Below, in pieces: positions 50,668-60,073 of a DNA stretch of 64,000 nt. How positions within the stretch are numbered: position 1 is the first letter of the stretch; every line of letters begins with the position of its first letter. The notes beneath the pieces were generated by a model, which ran no database searches, was not told the DNA's origin, and saw only the letters and a list, made by a program, of their open reading frames with translations. This stretch comes from CAWFPR01 sp963817635 (GTDB taxonomy: Bacteria > Acidobacteriota > Vicinamibacteria > Vicinamibacterales > 2-12-FULL-66-21): the NCBI GenBank assembly GCA_963817635.1, contig CAWFPR010000005.1, forward strand, positions 62,001 to 126,000, given 5' to 3'. Made by a program: the position numbers and the translations under genes.

Positions 50668-51113
50668 CAGCCACGGAACCGGGGTTCGATTCCCCGTACC
50701 GGTACCATCCTTCGCTCATGACTCACGCGAAGGATGCCCACCGTAGCTCGCTCAGCGTCAGTTCCGCGAGCGAAGGTGGGCTGATAGTGACGTTCGCTGC
50801 GAGCTTCGGATGGCAGCCGCGAGTACACACGACCGACACGAAGGATGTCGCTCGCGCTGAATCTCGGCGAGCGAAGGTGAACTCCAGTTTCCACCGACGC
50901 CACCTCGGTTGCCGCATCTTCTCGTCCCAATCACACCGCTCTCACGATCTCGTGTCGTTCAGCGCGGCAAGAGGCTTGCTCAGTGGACGGCCGTGTTCAA
51001 ACGGTTTGTTTACGTGTTCAAGAACAACGAAATCCCGCCGCGATACTACACGGGTGTCACAACAAACGTGTCGGCACGCCTTGCCCAACACAACGCGGGC
51101 GCATCTTGTCATA
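50668..51113. repeat. 446-bp perfect direct repeat, copy 2
   Basis: Identical to 44307-44752. Contains only the 3' half of tRNA-Glu, so no functional tRNA here. Its right end is joined to different DNA than copy 1: the GIY-YIG frame continues a little further and the opposite strand enters a membrane-protein gene. Confidence 0.95.
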
Positions 51114-51601
51114 CTGCCAGGCACCGGCCATGGTCGTCGGGCTGATCCTGCAGTTGACGGCGATGGCCGTACTGAGAATCGCAGTGCGCCGAGTGACGCA
51201 TACAAGGCAATCGCCGGAATCACCCATATCGATCCCGCCCCGCGTGCCGCTGCCCCGAGCGCTGCGGACCCAAGCATGCCTCCGACGAGCAGTCCGCCCA
51301 GTGCCGCAGCCTCGACGACGCCTCTCCACCAGGAGCGGCGCTGATCCAGCCATCCTATGGCGTAGACCCATGTGCGCCACGCCGCAAGCCCAGCCAGCGG
51401 CATCGTCACGATCAACCCGATGAGGCTGGCCTGAATCGCGTTCACGACCGTCGACACGGCCGGCGCATGCACGGCGCCGGACGTGAAATGAGCGGGGAGG
51501 GCGGTGCGGAGAACGGACGACAGCAGCACCAGCCCGGCGGGCGCCAGCAGGACCACCGCACCGTTCACGGCCGCCGCAGCAAGAGGGACATGGTTGCGCA
51601 T
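50942..51601 (-). pseudogene. multi-pass membrane protein truncated at the direct repeat
   Basis: Starting at 51601, about 140 residues read as a four-helix membrane protein: NGAVVLLAPAGLVLLSSVL, VVNAIQASLIGLIVTMPLAG, VEAAALGGLLVGGMLGSAAL and GSIWVIPAIALYASLGA. A frame change near 51185 probably follows, and the sequence beyond 51113 is the 446-bp repeat, so the natural C-terminus has been lost. No family recognised. Confidence 0.5.
50993..51145 (+). pseudogene. GIY-YIG nuclease fragment, copy 2
   Basis: Same as the fragment at 44632 through HNAGASCH, but here the frame continues TARHRPW, which is authentic GIY-YIG sequence (HTAxHRPW), before ending in SSG. This copy therefore preserves more of the ancestral gene. 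The C-terminal half of the nuclease is missing. Confidence 0.6.
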
Positions 51602-51842
51602 TCGATCCCTGCAAACGGACGAGGCGCCGCCCGCGACGGCGGGAGCGCCGTGGCCCGCTTCGAAACGACGAGCATACTTTGAATCGTGAAGACCTCAAGA
51701 AGCGTCGTGGCGACGTCCACGACGCCGCGGCGGTATGAGGCGGGTCGCGCTGTGGCGGCGATTCTCCGCGCCTGAAAACGTGGCGACCACCGCCGCAGAC
51801 ATCCCAACGACATGCACGCATTCACGTGCTACACTGATCTGC

Positions 51843-52088
51843 GTGGCCGACAGGCAAAACGTGACGCTGAGCCTTCCCCGCGAACTCCTCAGGAAGGCCA
51901 AACGGCTGGCCGTGGATCGGGACACGTCGCTGTCTGGGCTCCTGATCGACGCCCTCGCGCGCATCACCGACCAGGATCGCCGCTACGACGCGGCCCGAAA
52001 GCGCGCACTCGCGTCCATGCGGGCTGCCGGATCGCTGGGGACGCGGGGCCGCGCCACCTGGACCCGCGACGAACTCCATGAGCGTTGA
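51843..52088 (+). CDS. vapB: ribbon-helix-helix antitoxin (VapB-like)
   Basis: 81 residues from a GTG start. NVTLSLPRELLRKAKRLAVD and TSLSGLLIDALARITDQD form a CopG/ribbon-helix-helix domain; the basic C-terminal tail would wrap the toxin. The stop lies 11 bp inside the following PIN-domain gene. CTACACT about 20 bp upstream is a possible -10 element. The start is uncertain by a few codons. Confidence 0.75.
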   Translation: MADRQNVTLSLPRELLRKAKRLAVDRDTSLSGLLIDALARITDQDRRYDAARKRALASMRAAGSLGTRGRATWTRDELHER

Positions 52089-52527
52089 GGCGCCGCACGA
52101 GTTCGTCGACGCCAATGTCCTCGTGTACGCGTTCGACGCGTCGGCCGGCCAGAAGAAGGTGACCGCCGAGCGCCTGCTTGCCCGCCTGTGGGAGGACGGC
52201 ACCGGGTGCCTCAGCGTACAGGTGCTGCAGGAGTTCTTCGTCACGGTGACGGCCAAGGTGGCCCGTCCGCTGAAGGTCGGCGATGTCGCGGACCGCATTC
52301 GCGAGCTGTCTGCCTGGCCAGTGTTCGCGCCGACGGCCGACGATGTGCTGGCGGCCATCGCGCTGCACCAGCAGGCGAAGCTCAGTTTCTGGGATGCGAT
52401 GGTGGTCCACGCCGCCGCGGAGTCTGGGTGCGACGTGCTCTGGACTGAGGACCTGAAGGACGGACAGGTGCTGCGAGGCGTGCAGATCCGCAATCCGTTC
52501 GCGGAATCCCGGTCGGCTGGCACTTGA
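52078..52527 (+). CDS. vapC: PIN-domain ribonuclease toxin (VapC)
   Basis: 149 residues with the PIN acidic residues: EFVDANVLVYAFDAS (first Asp), SVQVLQEFFVTVT (Glu), LSFWDAMVVHAA (Asp) and VLWTEDLKDGQ (Asp). VapC toxins cleave RNA and are neutralised by the adjacent VapB. The gene overlaps its antitoxin by 11 bp. It ends in the 28-bp element shared with the ParE/RelE-type toxin. Confidence 0.9.
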   Translation: MSVEAPHEFVDANVLVYAFDASAGQKKVTAERLLARLWEDGTGCLSVQVLQEFFVTVTAKVARPLKVGDVADRIRELSAWPVFAPTADDVLAAIALHQQAKLSFWDAMVVHAAAESGCDVLWTEDLKDGQVLRGVQIRNPFAESRSAGT

Positions 52528-52549
52528 AAGATTCTTGAAACTTCGCGCA
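52522..52549. repeat. 28-bp shared toxin 3' end, copy 2
   Basis: Matches 50575-50602 at 27 of 28 positions, starting at the last sense codon (ACT) before the vapC stop. Confidence 0.85.
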
Positions 52550-52610
52550 GCTTGGTCGCGGTGTCTTCGCGCTCGGCGGAGCTGCGTGCGGCAGGAGGCC
52601 CGCCGGCCGG

Positions 52611-53046
52611 TTATTGGGCGTACGACGCGAGCTGAATCACCTGGAGACCCGGAATCGAGGGCAGGCGACGGTCATTGGTAATGAACGTCCTGCACCCGGC
52701 GCCCAGCGCGGCCGTGAGCTGCAGTGCGTCGGGCGTCTTGACTCCCGTGATCGCCCGGAGTTGCGCCGCTGCCCTGAGCTGATCGCGAGTCAGGTCGACG
52801 ATGCGAACTCCGCGGCTCTTCGTCAGCAGGTGTTCGTACCGCTCGGCCAGCTGGCGATGCCCTGCGCGATACGGAACCACGAGCACTTCGAGGAGGGTAA
52901 GCGACGATGTGACCAGTACCCGCTCGCCCCGGTCTGCCTCGGTGAAGAGCGGAAGGATTCTGTGGCAGGAATCGCGGCTCCTCCTCAATGAAGTAGATGA
53001 ACACCGCCGTATCGACCGCAACGGCGCCGGGGCCGAGGTCGGCCAT
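52611..53046 (-). CDS. vapC: PIN-domain toxin (VapC), one frameshift
   Basis: About 145 residues. The N-terminus AVAVDTAVFIYFIEEEPRFL carries the first metal Asp; after a frame change near 52965, LVTSSLTLLEVLVVPYR supplies the Glu, TGVKTPDALQLTAAL the Asp and CRTFITNDRRL the last Asp. The start overlaps the antitoxin stop (ATGA). It is convergent with the preceding vapC. Confidence 0.85.
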
Positions 53047-53276
53047 CAATCCCACGCGGTGCGCTCGTGCTGGACGTGCTCGGTTGCGTCCACGCCCTGC
53101 CAGTGCTCCTTGCCGAGACCTCGCAGCTCGAGAATCGACAGCGGTTTCGATGTCTCGAGCGCATCGCTGAGGATCTGCGTGACCTCCTGGGCCACCGAAC
53201 GACGTTCACGCCTGGCGCGGGCCTGCAGCTTGCGGTACAAGCCGTCAGGCAGGTTCTTGACGTTCAACGTAGCCAC
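53046..53276 (-). CDS. vapB: ribbon-helix-helix antitoxin (VapB/FitA-like)
   Basis: 76 residues from a GTG with GGAGGAA at ideal spacing. ATLNVKNLPDGLYRKLQARA and RRERRSVAQEVTQILSDALE are the FitA-type ribbon-helix-helix domain that autoregulates the operon; the tail (GLGKEHWQGVDATEHVQ) would bind VapC. The stop overlaps vapC by ATGA. Confidence 0.85.
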   Translation of the reverse strand: MATLNVKNLPDGLYRKLQARARRERRSVAQEVTQILSDALETSKPLSILELRGLGKEHWQGVDATEHVQHERTAWD

Positions 53277-53353
53277 GGGTTTCCTCCATTATTCCTCCAT
53301 TATGGAGTAGCCCGTCGCCACCGTCAATCGTGTCGCCCGCCGGTCAGGAAGAG

Positions 53354-53390
53354 AGCCGGATGCCGCAAGCTCGCGCTGCGGCATCCGGCT
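53354..53390. terminator. strong hairpin terminator after TonB receptor gene
   Basis: Perfect 14-bp arms (AGCCGGATGCCGCA / TGCGGCATCCGGCT) with a 9-nt loop lie 20 bp after the stop of the leftward TonB receptor gene; CTCTTCC follows on that strand. It also isolates the toxin-antitoxin region from the backbone. Confidence 0.65.
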
Positions 53391-53410
53391 GGGGAAGGGC
53401 GCGACGATCG

Positions 53411-56400
53411 TCAGAACGAGAAGCGCAGCGCGAACTGGACCTGGCGGGGCGTCCCCAGACCCACGGTGCGGCCGACGGTGCTCGTCAGCCGCCCGAATGT
53501 GCCGCCCGAGGCGGCGGTGTACGGCTGTCCGGGCTGGAGCTTGTTCGATTCCGCCAGCGAGTTGCCGGGAAGCGCCAGCGGCAGCGTGCCCACCGGGTTC
53601 GTGAAGTTGACGGTGTCGAACATGTTGAAGACTTCCACGCGAAGCTCGAAGTCCCGCGTGCTTCCCCCGCTGAAGTGCTTGGCAAGGAAGAAATCCGTCT
53701 GCTTGAAGGACGGCCCGTGAATCGAGTTGCGCTCGAGATTGCCGAAGGTGCCCGGCGCCGGCGTCGCGAACGCCGCGGGATTCAGGTAAAGGATGCCCCC
53801 CTGGTTCAGGAACGGGTTCACGCCGGGGATGAGATCCGGACGCCGGACGTTACGCGAGGCGCCGCCGCCAGGCGTGTTGACGATCGCCACCCGATCGACC
53901 GCCGGATTCGCGAAGATGTTCCCGGCTGCATCGCGGTAGACGACGTCCGGCCGCACAATCTTGATGTCGACGGGCAGGCCGCTGCGCGCGTTCAGGATCC
54001 CGCCGACGTCCCACCCTCCGAGGAGGACCTGCGCCAGACCCGACGCGTTCGTGCCGAACGCGCGCCCGCGGCCGTACGGCAGCGGATAGAGCAGGCTCAG
54101 GTTGAACGTGTGGCGCACGTCGAAGCTGTTGTACCCGATGTCGTAGTCGAAGTCGCTCAGCGTCCGGGCGTTGTTGGCCGCGGTCTGCGCCTCGTTCGAG
54201 CCCGCCGTATTGCCACGGCTCCGGCCGAGCGTGTACTGAACGTTCAGGCTCACGCCCGTCGACGCGCGGCGGGCCAGCGACAGCATCATCGCGTTGTAGT
54301 TGTCCTTCCCGCCCGACGTCTTGTAGTCGACTTCGGCGTAGGGATTCTGCACGCCCGTGATGTTGCCGGCGGCGTCCCGCTGGACGATCGAGAATTCGCG
54401 GATCACGAACGCGTTGCTCGCCGGGTTGGGATTGGTCACCACGTCGACGATGTTGTTCGCCACGCTGCGCAGGAACAGGTTGCGGCCCTGGCTTCCGACG
54501 TACGCCGCCGTGACCGTGTACCGGCTGCCGAGGTCCTGCTGCACCGACGCGGTGTACTGGTAGATGCGCTCCGGGATCGTGTACTGGTTGGAGTACGCGC
54601 GCGGCTGGTACGACCGGTTGTTCGGGTTGTTCGTGAAGTTCGAGACGAGGAGCGCCGTATCGACCGGGAAACTCGCATTGCTGAGGGTCGAGCTGATGCG
54701 GTCGCTCTCGACGGGCTGGATCTGGTCTTCCGTCTGCCCGGGACCCACGAACATCCCCACGCCGGTGCGGAACACCGTCCGGCCCGGCGCATACGCGAAC
54801 GACAGGCGGGGCTGGAAGTTGTTCTTCCTGGACTTGTACAACGGCGTCGTATTGGGGTCGATCACGCCCGTGTCGATGTTGAACTTGACAATGAGGTCGT
54901 TCGCCTCACGCAGCGGCGTGTAGTAGTCGTACCGCATGCCGTAGTTCAGGGTCGCGTTCGAGGCGAGGTGCCATTCGTCCTGGGCGTACGCCACGCAGTA
55001 CTCCTGCTTGATGTGCCGCTGGCCCGTGGCTCCGTCGTTGAACGGGCTGGGCGCGCTCACGTCGCCGAGGTACTGCACCGTGGACGCCTGGTTCGCGAGG
55101 AAGGCCGTGAGGTTGGGGAACGTGTAGGTGATGCCGCCGATCCGGTCGGTCGCCATCCGGATGGCGCGCACTTCGCCGCCGGCCTTCAGATAGTGATTGC
55201 CGCGCGCCGCGCTCACCCCGTCGATGAGCGAAACCGTGTAGGGGTTGTACGGGTTGGCGTGGCCGTTGGTCGCGCTGTTGGCGCGGACCAGGCCGCCCGG
55301 GACCGCGATGCCGGACGAGGATCCCTGTCCCGCGATGCCCGTGTTCGCCACCGTTCCACTCAGGTTCAGCGCGAAGCCGCCGAAGTCGATCCCGTTGACC
55401 ACCGGCGCCAGGCCGACGATGTTGGTCGGCGCCGCGTTGTAGCCGACCTTCAGTTCGTTCTGAATGCTGCCCTTGAAGATGCCCTGGAGGTTCAACACGG
55501 CATTGGTCGGGTTGTCGGTGATGCGCACCGTGCGCCCGGTCACGCCTTCGGGCTGGAGGCTCTTGCCCTGGTCGTGGAAGACGCGCACGTACGAGGACCA
55601 GTTCGGGCTCAGCCGGAAGTCCACGCGGCCGCTGAACGCGTTCTCGCTCACGTCCTGGAGCCCCTGCAACTGCGCGATGTCGAAGTCGGGATTGACTGAC
55701 GCGCCGGACAGGACGACGGCGCCGGGCGCGGTGAATCCGCCGCGCAGCGCGGCAATGGCCGGCACCGCGCGGGCCCACGCGGCCGTCGCTCGGCACGGCC
55801 TCCACGAAGTTGATGCCCGCCTTCAACTTGTAGCGCTCGAAGCTGCCGAAGAAGAACGCACGGTCCTTCGCGAGCGGCCCTCCGGCCGAGCCGCCGAACT
55901 GGTGCTGGTTCAGCTTCGACTTCGGCAGGCCGGCGGCCTTGTCGAAGTAGTTGGGCGCGTCGAGCCTGTCGTTACGGTAGTACTCGAAAGCGGAGCCGCG
56001 CATCCGGTTCGTGCCGGACTTGGTGACGACGTTCACCTGGCCTCCGGTGCCGGTGCCGAACTCGGCCGGGTAGCTGTTCGATTCGATCCGGAACTCCTGG
56101 ACGTTTTCGAGGCTCGCCTGGAGCTTGAACGGCGTCGGAATTTCTCCGTTCAGGTTGCCTGGCGCCGCGTCGATGATTGCGGAGCCTTCGACGCCGTCGT
56201 AGCGGATGGCGTTCTGTTCGACCGCGCGGCCCGAGAAGCGCACGTCCTGCCACGTGCCGGTGCCGGAGTTCAGCGAGCCGGGCGCCTGCAGCATCAACTG
56301 CGACATCTGCCGTCCGTTCACCGGGAGCGTGCTGATATCGCGCTCCCCGACGTTGACGCCGATGCGCGCCGAGCTGAGATCGATCGTCGTGCTCTCGGCG

Positions 56401-56768
56401 TGCACCGTCACGCTTTCGCTCAACCCGGCGGGCTTGAGCTGGAGGTCGAGCGTGAACTCCTGGGCGGCCAGCAACTGGAGTCCGGTGTATTCGAGCGGGG
56501 CGAAGTTGCTGTAGGACGACTCAATCGTGTAGGTCGACGGCCGCAGGCCCGACACGAGATAGCGGCCCTGGGTGTTGGAGGTCACCGCACGGGATTCGCC
56601 GGTGCGCTCGTTCTTGACGACCACCGTCGCCCCCGGAATGACCGATCCGGTCGGATCGATGACGCTTCCGGTGAAGCGCCCCTCGTTGACCTGCGCCCTG
56701 GCGGCCGGAACGTAGGCGATCAGGCAGATCGCTGCGACGGCGCACAGCCGCGTGACTCTCAATGACAT
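53411..56768 (-). CDS. TonB-dependent receptor, Oar-like with carboxypeptidase-regulatory domain (one frameshift)
   Basis: About 1,118 residues. A signal peptide (LCAVAAICLIAYVPAARA) precedes a carboxypeptidase-regulatory-like domain (GSVIDPTGSVIPGATVVVKN), plug motifs (YDGVEGSAIIDAAPG; VNVVTKSGTNRMRGSAFEYY) and a long barrel ending QVQFALRFSF, the expected C-terminal aromatic signal. One frame change near 55780. It may import large or polymeric substrates as in Oar-family proteins; no neighbouring degradative gene indicates which. A strong hairpin follows. Confidence 0.88.
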
Positions 56769-56949
56769 CGTTTGCTCCTCATGATCGTGAACGCTTTCGA
56801 GGCAGACCGAGCGTATCGAGCGGCCTTGATGTCGATGCAACAGCCGGGTCACAGGCGTGTAAATTCAACCGGCGAGGCGTTACACGGCGGTTACACGGCC
56901 GGGACTAAAGAGTCTCGTCTTGACCGGCATCCTGTGAGATCGTTGGTGG

Positions 56950-58311
56950 ATGCGCTACGTCACCGGTCTGATCGTCGCTCTGCTCGTCGGCGCCGCCGGG
57001 GCCTGGTTCGTCGCCGGGCGCCAGGCACCTCCGGCCATCGAGATCGCCAACCCGCAGAGATTCGTCGGCGCGTCCACGCCGCTCGAGGTCACGGTGGCGG
57101 CTCCAGGCGGGCACGTGTCGGCCATGGAGATCGTGCTGGAGCAGAACGGCAAACAGGTGCCGCTCTATTCGCTGGCGCAGGGCGGCGCCGACGTGAAACA
57201 GGACGGCCCCGACAAGCTCAGGTTGACCCGCGACATTGGCAGGACCGGCGTGCCGGAGCTTCAATCAGGCGCCGCCCGGATCACCGTCACGGCGTCGCGC
57301 GCCGTGCTGTACGGCATGCGCACGCTCACGTCCACGGCGTCGAAGGACCTCCAGGTGCGCCTCGAGCGTCCGCGCCTCGCGGTCATCTCGAACTTCCACT
57401 ACATCAACCTCGGCGGTTCCGAGATGATCGTCTACCGGGTGACGCCAGACGACGTCGAGTCCGGCGTCGCGGTGGGCGACATCGAGTACCCTGGCTTCCC
57501 GGCGTCTGGCGCCAGCGCCGTCCCGGGCGTCACGCTCACGGATCCCGCCGCGAGAATCGCGTTCTTTGCGCTGCGCTACGACCAGGACGTCAACACACCG
57601 ATGCACCTGTACGCGCGCGACGAGGCCGGCAACACGGCGCGCGCCGATTTCGAGTTTCGCGTGTTCCCGAAAGTCTTCAAGAAAAGCCGGATCGAGGTCA
57701 GTGAGGCGCTGCTGGATCAGGTGGTTCCCCGGATTCTCGAGGGGACCAAGGAGATCAACCCCACGGGCGAGCCGATCGACAAGTTCGTCGCCGTCAACAG
57801 CGAGCTGCGCAAGAAGAACAACGACAAGATCGCGTCGTTCGGGAAGGAGACGTCGCCGGAGATGCTCTGGGGCGGCGCGGTGTTCCACGCGTTCCAGAAC
57901 AACGCCGTCGAGTCCTCGTTCGCCGACTACCGCACCTACGTCTACGAAGGAAAGGAAGTGGACCGTCAGGTGCACCTCGGGTTCGACCTCGCCTCGTACG
58001 CGAACACGCCGATCGTGGCCGCCAACCGCGGCAAGGTCCTCTTCGCGGACGAACTCGGCATCTACGGCAACTGCGTCATCATCGACCACGGCATGGGCGT
58101 GCAGTCGCTGTACGGGCACCTGTCGTCCTTCGACGTCAAGGCGGGCGACATGGTGGAAAAGGAGCAGCCGATCGGGCGCAGCGGCATGACCGGCATGGCG
58201 CTGGGCGATCACCTCCATTTCACGATGCTGGTCAACGGACAGATGGTGAACCCGGTCGAGTGGTGGGATCCGCACTGGATCCAGGACCGGATCCTTCGCA
58301 AACTCCGCTGA
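56950..58311 (+). CDS. M23 family metallopeptidase
   Basis: 453 residues, intact. One N-terminal membrane anchor or signal (TGLIVALLVGAAGAWFVAG), a ~250-residue beta-rich region, then the LytM/M23 domain with Zn ligands in RQVHLGFDLAS (HxxxD) and GDHLHFTML (HxH), plus SLYGHLSSFDV. M23 enzymes cleave peptidoglycan cross-bridges or act as LytM cofactors; all ligands are present, so it is probably active. It begins 181 bp upstream-divergent from the TonB receptor. Confidence 0.9.
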   Translation: MRYVTGLIVALLVGAAGAWFVAGRQAPPAIEIANPQRFVGASTPLEVTVAAPGGHVSAMEIVLEQNGKQVPLYSLAQGGADVKQDGPDKLRLTRDIGRTGVPELQSGAARITVTASRAVLYGMRTLTSTASKDLQVRLERPRLAVISNFHYINLGGSEMIVYRVTPDDVESGVAVGDIEYPGFPASGASAVPGVTLTDPAARIAFFALRYDQDVNTPMHLYARDEAGNTARADFEFRVFPKVFKKSRIEVSEALLDQVVPRILEGTKEINPTGEPIDKFVAVNSELRKKNNDKIASFGKETSPEMLWGGAVFHAFQNNAVESSFADYRTYVYEGKEVDRQVHLGFDLASYANTPIVAANRGKVLFADELGIYGNCVIIDHGMGVQSLYGHLSSFDVKAGDMVEKEQPIGRSGMTGMALGDHLHFTMLVNGQMVNPVEWWDPHWIQDRILRKLR

Positions 58312-58332
58312 GTGTGATAATTAAATAAGGCT

Positions 58333-59115
58333 ATGATTTTGAAGACTTTGCGCCCGGTCGTCGTGGTTCTGGCCTTCGGGCTGGCCGCCGCGTGCGGCGG
58401 CGGCGCGAACGAAACCGCGACGAGCGCTCCGCCCGCGGACGCGAAAAGGGTGGACGAAGCGACCGCCGGCAACCTCTCCGGACGCGTCCTCCTGGAAGGC
58501 ACGGCGCCCGTCAACGCCCTCATCAAGATGTCGGCCGACCCGTACTGCATCCGCGAAAACAAGGACGGCGCGACCTTCGAAACCTACCTCGTGGACGATG
58601 GCGGACTCGAGAACGTCTTCGTCTACGTGAAGGACGGGCTCGGCAACTACTACTTCGACGTGCCGACCGAACCGGTCGAGCTCGCCCAGAAGGGATGCCA
58701 CTACATTCCGCACGTGTTCGGCATCCGGGCCGGGCAGCCGCTGGAGATCATCAACGACGACGACACGCTGCACAACGTGCACGCGCTGGCGCAGAAGAAC
58801 CAGGAATTCAACTACGGCCAGCCGATGGCCGGCATGAAGAACACGAAGACCTTCACCGTCCCCGAGGTGATGATCACCTTCAAGTGCGACGTCCACGGCT
58901 GGATGAACGCGTATGCGGGCGTCCTGAACCATCCGTATTTCGACGTCACGAAGAATGGCGGGAAGTTCGAGCTGAAGAACCTGCCCCCCGGCACCTATAC
59001 GATCGAGGCCTGGCACGAGAAGCTCGGCACCGAGACCCAGACCGTCACGCTTGGCGACAAGGAATCGAAGGAAGTCACCTTTACGTTCAAGTCGCCGGGA
59101 GCCGCCACGAACTGA
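58333..59115 (+). CDS. cupredoxin-like copper lipoprotein
   Basis: 260 residues, intact. A lipoprotein signal ends LAAAC (Cys21). The central domain carries a type-1 copper site pattern: His in DDDTLHNVHAL and Cys-His-Met spacing in TFKCDVHGWMNAY. A C-terminal carboxypeptidase-regulatory-like domain (ELKNLPPGTYTIEAWHEKLG) follows. It resembles plastocyanin/methylamine-utilisation-like proteins of Acidobacteria. ctaB starts 50 bp downstream, so a role in copper delivery or electron transfer to the terminal oxidase is plausible. Confidence 0.8.
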   Translation: MILKTLRPVVVVLAFGLAAACGGGANETATSAPPADAKRVDEATAGNLSGRVLLEGTAPVNALIKMSADPYCIRENKDGATFETYLVDDGGLENVFVYVKDGLGNYYFDVPTEPVELAQKGCHYIPHVFGIRAGQPLEIINDDDTLHNVHALAQKNQEFNYGQPMAGMKNTKTFTVPEVMITFKCDVHGWMNAYAGVLNHPYFDVTKNGGKFELKNLPPGTYTIEAWHEKLGTETQTVTLGDKESKEVTFTFKSPGAATN

Positions 59116-59164
59116 CCGGCGGCGCGTTCAGCCAGATACAGACGAACCAGACACGAATCAGGAA

Positions 59165-60049
59165 ATGTCCGACGCCGCAGTCCTGCCGATCGCCCGCAGC
59201 CGCGCGCACGACTTCGTCGCGCTGGCGAAGCCGCGGCTGAACTTCCTCGTGGTGGTGTCGGCGCTGGCAGGGTATGCGATGGCCGGCGGCGACACCTCGA
59301 ACGTGGCGGTGCTGCTGTCCGCCCTGATCGGTACGGGCCTGGTCGCCGGCGGGGCCTCGGCGTTCAACCAGGTGATCGAACGTGAGCCCGACGGACTGAT
59401 GCGCCGGACACGGCTGCGGCCGCTGCCAGACGGCCGGCTCCAGCCAGGGGAATCGCTGATCTTCGCGAGTGCGACCGCCGGGGCCGGACTGCTGATCCTC
59501 GCCTTCGGCGCGAACGTCCTGAGCGCGACCGTGGCCTTCGCAACGCTGGTCACCTACGTCGTCATCTACACACCGCTCAAGCGGGTCTCGTCATTTGCCA
59601 CGGTCGTCGGCGCCATCCCCGGAGCGCTGCCTCCGGTCATCGGCTGGGCGGCGGCGCGAGGATCCCTGTCGCAGGGCGCCTGGGTGCTCTTCGCCATCGT
59701 GTTTCTCTGGCAGCTGCCGCACTTCCTCGCGATCGCCTGGATCTATCGCGAGGACTACGCGCGCGCGGGTTTTCCGATGCTGCCGGTGATCGAGCCGGAC
59801 GGTCGGAGCACGGCGCGCCAGGCGTGCATCTACGCGGCGGCGCTGCTCCCGGTCAGCCTCGTGCCGACGCTGACCGGCATGGACAGCACCACGTACTTCT
59901 ACGGCGCCCTGGCGTTGTCGCTGATTTTCCTGCTGCTGACGCTCCAGTTCGCGCGGACGCGCTCGATCCCCGACGCGCGCCGATTGTTCTTCGGTTCGAT
60001 CATCTACCTGCCGCTGCTGTGGATCGTGATGATCGCCGGCCGGCTGTAG
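59165..60049 (+). CDS. ctaB: protoheme IX farnesyltransferase
   Basis: 294 residues, intact; nine-helix UbiA-family prenyltransferase that makes heme O. The Asp-rich motif is FNQVIEREPDGLMRRTRLRP (usually NxxxDxxxD; here the first acidic is Glu-Arg-Glu context), and the second is IAWIYREDYARAGFPMLPVI. VALAKPRLNFLVVVSALAGY is the typical first helix. DUF420 follows 25 bp later and a cupredoxin precedes, forming an oxidase-assembly set without structural oxidase genes in this window. Confidence 0.93.
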   Translation: MSDAAVLPIARSRAHDFVALAKPRLNFLVVVSALAGYAMAGGDTSNVAVLLSALIGTGLVAGGASAFNQVIEREPDGLMRRTRLRPLPDGRLQPGESLIFASATAGAGLLILAFGANVLSATVAFATLVTYVVIYTPLKRVSSFATVVGAIPGALPPVIGWAAARGSLSQGAWVLFAIVFLWQLPHFLAIAWIYREDYARAGFPMLPVIEPDGRSTARQACIYAAALLPVSLVPTLTGMDSTTYFYGALALSLIFLLLTLQFARTRSIPDARRLFFGSIIYLPLLWIVMIAGRL

Positions 60050-60073
60050 CCGGCGCCATCGGTCCGGCACGTC

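Noticed and set aside
44307..51113. Second tRNA-Glu gene at 50668
   Set aside because: Only the 3' half from the last anticodon base is present; no acceptor 5' strand or D-arm, so it cannot fold as a tRNA.
53330..55699. A 789-codon rightward open frame opposite the TonB receptor
   Set aside because: Arg/Val/Asp-rich with no motifs; the opposite strand carries a complete receptor barrel.
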